This document shows, one piece after another, positions 60,445 through 64,000 of a DNA stretch of 64,000 bases. The stretch is from contig CM034546.1 in the NCBI GenBank assembly GCA_020055645.1, positions 127,865,875 to 127,929,874 on the forward strand, given 5' to 3'. This DNA is from Tomocerus qinae. Taxonomy: Eukaryota > Arthropoda > Collembola > Entomobryomorpha > Tomoceridae. A program made the position numbers and the translations under genes. Under the pieces are notes generated by a model that searched no databases, was not told the origin of the DNA, and saw nothing but the letters and a program-made list of their open reading frames with translations. How positions within the stretch are numbered: the first letter of the stretch is position 1; each line of letters opens with the position of its first letter.

Positions 60445-63400
60445 ATGCATTATTTCACGGTGCATTGCATATTTCTGTTAGCGTGTACATTTCAAACGCG
60501 TATTGGGCAAGTCTCTAGCCAAGATAATCAACATAACAGTAACGATAGTAAGAATCCCAGAAATTGGTTCGATTAAGTTTGAAATGCAAATAATATGATT
60601 TTCAGTATAAATATTTAAACTACATTTTTGTTTATTAGATTCTCCACCGCCCGAAGGACCTCCATTTTTTGTAACAGATAGTCCATCCAAATTTCAACTC
60701 CAAGAAGGTGTAAATGTAACCGAAGGAATTTTTTGCAGTGCTCGAGGAAATCCATTCCCAGCAAATATCAACTGGCAGAAAAATGGAAATTTAAGTTTGG
60801 TTAGTAAATATTATGTTTGGCCACTTTTTAGGTTAAGACTTTATTCACAGAAGTTTCTCTGTATGTGTACTAATTTCTGTCCGTCTGTCACTCCAGAAAT
60901 CTCTGTGCACGATTACTTTCGAGCTAGAGTGTTTACATTCTCAGGGTACAATTTACAGGAAAGCAGAAAGGTCTAGTTTGTCAACGGGAAAAATCGGTTA
61001 CACTCTTGACAGGGGGAGGGGTTCAAAATTAAAAGTAACTAAAAATCAATGTAACGTTGGTATACTTATTTATTGTACAAAGTGGTACAATAGCTCGATT
61101 GACAGCTGACAGGTCCACGGTCCACGGACACTATTAAATAGATTAATACCTTCTCCTGATAAGGGAAATAGATGAAAAACTTAAAAATAACTGAAAATCG
61201 ATGTACCTCCTATTCTATTCATCATTCAAAGCCGTGAAATAGCTTATTCGATAACAAAAATGTTCTGGAACACTACTTAAATTATACAGTTACCCCCGAC
61301 AGGGGAATTTGATTAAAAACAGAAAATATAAACATCTCTGCCATTATTTTCCGTTTTCCAATGATTTATTTGGTTATCAATAGTTTTTATTTTCTCCTAC
61401 ATGACAGGCCTCTTTGGGTGTTAAAGTGGATAAGAAAAAAGGCTTCGAAGATGAATACCATGTTGTTGCTACCCTTAAAATATTTAATCCGAATTTTACT
61501 CACGCTGGAAACTATACATGCACTGTGTCCAATTCAAAAGGAACGATTCGTAGAACCATCAGTATCACCGTCCGTGGTGGAAGTAAGTGGCAAAACTATT
61601 TAAAAACATTTCTATCCATGAATTTTTTAGTCTCAAAAACATATAATCGAAACCTATTCCTTCTTCGCAAAATAGTTGACCCCATGGGCCATGGGAGCTT
61701 TCAACGGGGTTCCGAAATTAAAATGTACATTTAAATTACAGTCTTAATTAACTTACACCCCTGTGGTCAACTAATAATTTTTGCACATAAAGTACACATG
61801 CATGGTTGAAAACAATCAACCCTTCATGGTAGCAATTGAATTGCGTTACTTATACGGTATTATTATAATTTTCGGAAACAGAAGCTTCTGCTGGGAATGG
61901 GGCGTTCATTGGAGGAATCTCTTTCACAATTGTCGTCGTCACTTTGCTTGTCGTATGGATATTTTTCGAGTTTTTCCACAAACCAAAGGTTGATCAATTT
62001 TATTTATGAATTTTTAATGTCATTCAACTATGATTACGGAACTTGATGTCTGATTTTTATTTAGAACGGATTGTCTAAAGCAGAAGTCAAAGAATTTTTA
62101 TTGGGAAATGCGGAACTGGTTTCGGATGGACAGTATGCACATGAGAATGTCGTTCACATGCCATACAATAAGAATTATGAAATCCCTACAAGCAAACTCT
62201 ACGTCAGTAAGTCCATTGCGATAATTAAATCAAAAGATTTGAAATATTTTAGATTTGAGTAATTTTTGATTTTGTTTGTGCAGACAAAAGAGATATTCTT
62301 GGGTCAGGTGCATTTGGACAAGTATTCAAAGGTCGTGTCAACAATAATATGGTCGCAGTGAAAACTTGCAAGCCTGGAGCTGACAAAATGTACCTCAAGT
62401 CATTATTAATGGAATTAAAAGTCATGATTTATCTGGGGCCACATCCAAATGTCATTAAACTCATTGGAGCGTCTACAGGGAAAGTTTCAAGCGGTAATTG
62501 CTAGAATAAATATTCTGTATTATACTGTATTCCCCAACTGTCTCATTTTGATTTGATTATCTAGGAATTGTGTACATCATTGTCGAGTGTTGTGAACTTG
62601 GGAATCTGGAAAAATATTTAAGGGACCATGAACAACATTATGTAGATTTATTTGACCACAATGGAAAATTATTTCCTATGCCTCAGTACGACTTAATAAT
62701 TATTAATTAACTATTAATAAAAATTAATTTTGGTTAACATAAATGATGAAATTGTTGCAGGACCGAAACTAATGATCCTTTGAACACATACGACTTGCTA
62801 AATTGGTCATACCAAATTGCTAATGGTATGGAATTCTTGGGAAGTAAGAAGGTATTTAGAATTAAATTTTAATATGAAAAGGAATTCAGGAATTTTAATT
62901 ATGTTACATAAAAAATTCAAAATTACCTTAATATGTGTAATGTTTAGGTCATTCATGGAGATTTGGCTTGCAGAAATATTCTTTTGACAAGTCGGAGCTC
63001 AGTTAAAATTACAGACTTTGGTTTAGCTAGGCAGTTGTACGATTATGCTAATTATGTCAAACGCAATATGGTAAATTCTTACATTATTCTAGAGTTGGCA
63101 TAAAGCAGAGAACAAAAAATGCACTCCTTTTTTATAAAAAAGTAAAAAAAGTACTCAATTTTTTAAAAGAATCCTTTTTACCTTTTTTACCTTATTTACA
63201 TGTAAAGTGGAAGTAAATGGGGCACGCTGATACATCAAAAAAGGTAAAAAGGCAAAAAAGGTAAAAAAAAGGTCCTTTTTTGTTCCCTGGCTTAAAACTT
63301 GTTTTTATTTGTATTAATATATTTAAATATATATAGGAACCTTTGCCTTGGCGTTGGATGGCCTATGAATCTCTTCGCGAATTGACATTTTCTACAATTA

Positions 63401-63854
63401 CAGATGTTTGGTCGTTTGGAGTTACAATTTGGGAAGTATTTACGCTAGGTGAAGTTCCATATCCAGGCCTGGCGTGGAATAACGAATTTATGACCAGTTT
63501 GGAGAATAATTTTCGACTCGGGAAACCTAAGCATGCGTCTTTTGATTTGTAATAACCTATTCCGATTATACTTTAGTACATTGATATAGTTTAAATTTTC
63601 TAATATGTGTAAAATTATCTTCCAGATATGGCGAATTACTTCGTTGTTGGGAATTAAATGGAACAAAACGTCCTAATTTTGACTACTGGAAATTATATTT
63701 TCATAACAAATTTGGTACGATTCAATAAAATTTCACAATAAAATGAAGCACATACATGTTTTTAAGTTATAATTAAAGCTACTGTCTATTTTGATTTTCA
63801 GAACGCAAAGACTTTGACTACACAGTTTTAAACGATTACAAATTTGGGTTGTAA
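60445..63854 (+). CDS. Receptor tyrosine kinase with one Ig domain (PDGFR/VEGFR-like)
   Basis: Twelve exons: 60445-60547, 60639-60799, 61408-61582, 61882-61988, 62065-62206, 62284-62493, 62565-62685, 62761-62851, 62948-63070, 63337-63548, 63626-63714, 63802-63854; all phases fit, 528 residues. Exon 1 is a signal peptide ([15 protein letters not shown]). Exons 2-3 form one Ig domain: Cys in GIFCSARG, Trp in INWQKN, Cys in NYTCTVS. Exon 4 is the membrane segment ([18 protein letters not shown]). The kinase has [17 protein letters not shown], a helix-C Glu, [16 protein letters not shown], a PDGFR-like activation loop (ANYVKRN) and WRWMAYESL. The HRD motif is HGD, so the Arg that contacts phospho-tyrosine is missing while the catalytic Asp remains. 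There is no long kinase insert and almost no C-terminal tail. AATAAA signals near 63890 fit the 3-prime end. Confidence 0.93.
60840..61370. other. Long intron of the kinase gene
   Basis: Part of the 608-bp intron between the two Ig exons, much longer than its neighbours. It contains TCTGTCCGTCTGTCACTCC and two pairs of similar stretches (TGACAGGGGGAGGG and CCGACAGGGGAATTTG; AAAAGTAACTAAAAATCAATG and AAAATAACTGAAAATCGATG), suggesting a decayed insertion with tandem internal similarity. Confidence 0.4.
63105..63295. mobile_element. MITE-like element in a kinase-gene intron
   Basis: Lies in the intron 63071-63336. Terminal parts AGAGAACAAAAAATGCACTCC and CCTTTTTTGTTCCCTGG are inverted relatives, and the inside is made of AAAAAGG and CCTTTTT runs that pair with each other. 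About 190 bp, no coding capacity. Confidence 0.55.
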
Positions 63855-64000
63855 TTGAAAAATAATTTTTATAACTTAAATTATATCAATAAAAATATTT
63901 GATAATAAATGCTTAGTTTAAAGTTTGGTGATATTTTTAGTACAAGAATTTTATTTGAACTATTCGGTAGCAAATTAATAATTTTGATTAAACATTAATT

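Overview
The window is nuclear DNA of an animal. It is AT-rich, the genes have many short GT-AG introns, and the gene set includes an innexin (the protostome gap-junction family), a Siwi/Aubergine-type PIWI protein, an ADGF-type adenosine deaminase, an SLC23 transporter and an immunoglobulin-type receptor tyrosine kinase. That points to a protostome, most likely an arthropod. A springtail is my best guess, but nothing in the window proves it.

The window has two parts. The left part (1 to about 38.6 kb) is dominated by long tandem arrays. Array A lies at 1-735 and again, inverted, at 33.24-38.63 kb (about 168-bp units). Array B lies at 6.44-13.73 kb and, inverted, at 20.90-25.13 kb (about 153-bp units). 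Array C lies at 27.48-31.40 kb (171-bp units). The order A, B, centre, inverted B, inverted A makes a loose mirror around about 17 kb. Between the arrays lie a small acidic-tailed protein, two paralogues of an unrecognised family, an unrecognised two-exon gene, an innexin, a VPS4-like AAA ATPase and a JmjC-domain gene. Five of these carry exactly one visible lesion each (an in-frame stop or a one-base frame slip), so the region looks like accessory chromatin under relaxed selection, or sequence with residual errors.

The most unusual item is array C. Each of its 23 units contains a 60-nt exon with an AG acceptor, a GTAAG-type donor and symmetric phase 1-1. The array lies on the minus strand directly after the last JmjC exon, which ends in phase 1. 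The gene therefore seems able to add up to 23 copies of a 20-residue repeat between its JmjC domain and a C5HC2-like zinc finger. No unit has an indel or stop in the exon portion, while the intron portions do vary in length.

The right part (39-64 kb) is ordinary gene-rich DNA with intact reading frames. It holds an ADA2/ADGF gene that lacks its 5-prime exons in the window, a PNPO gene, two minisatellites, a complete 878-residue PIWI gene with a TATA box, a second PNPO copy broken by a retroposon with a 12-bp target-site duplication, an SLC23 transporter on the minus strand, and a compact receptor tyrosine kinase with one Ig domain. The two PNPO copies flank the PIWI gene and share similar upstream DNA, so they probably arose by a segmental duplication of about 3 kb.
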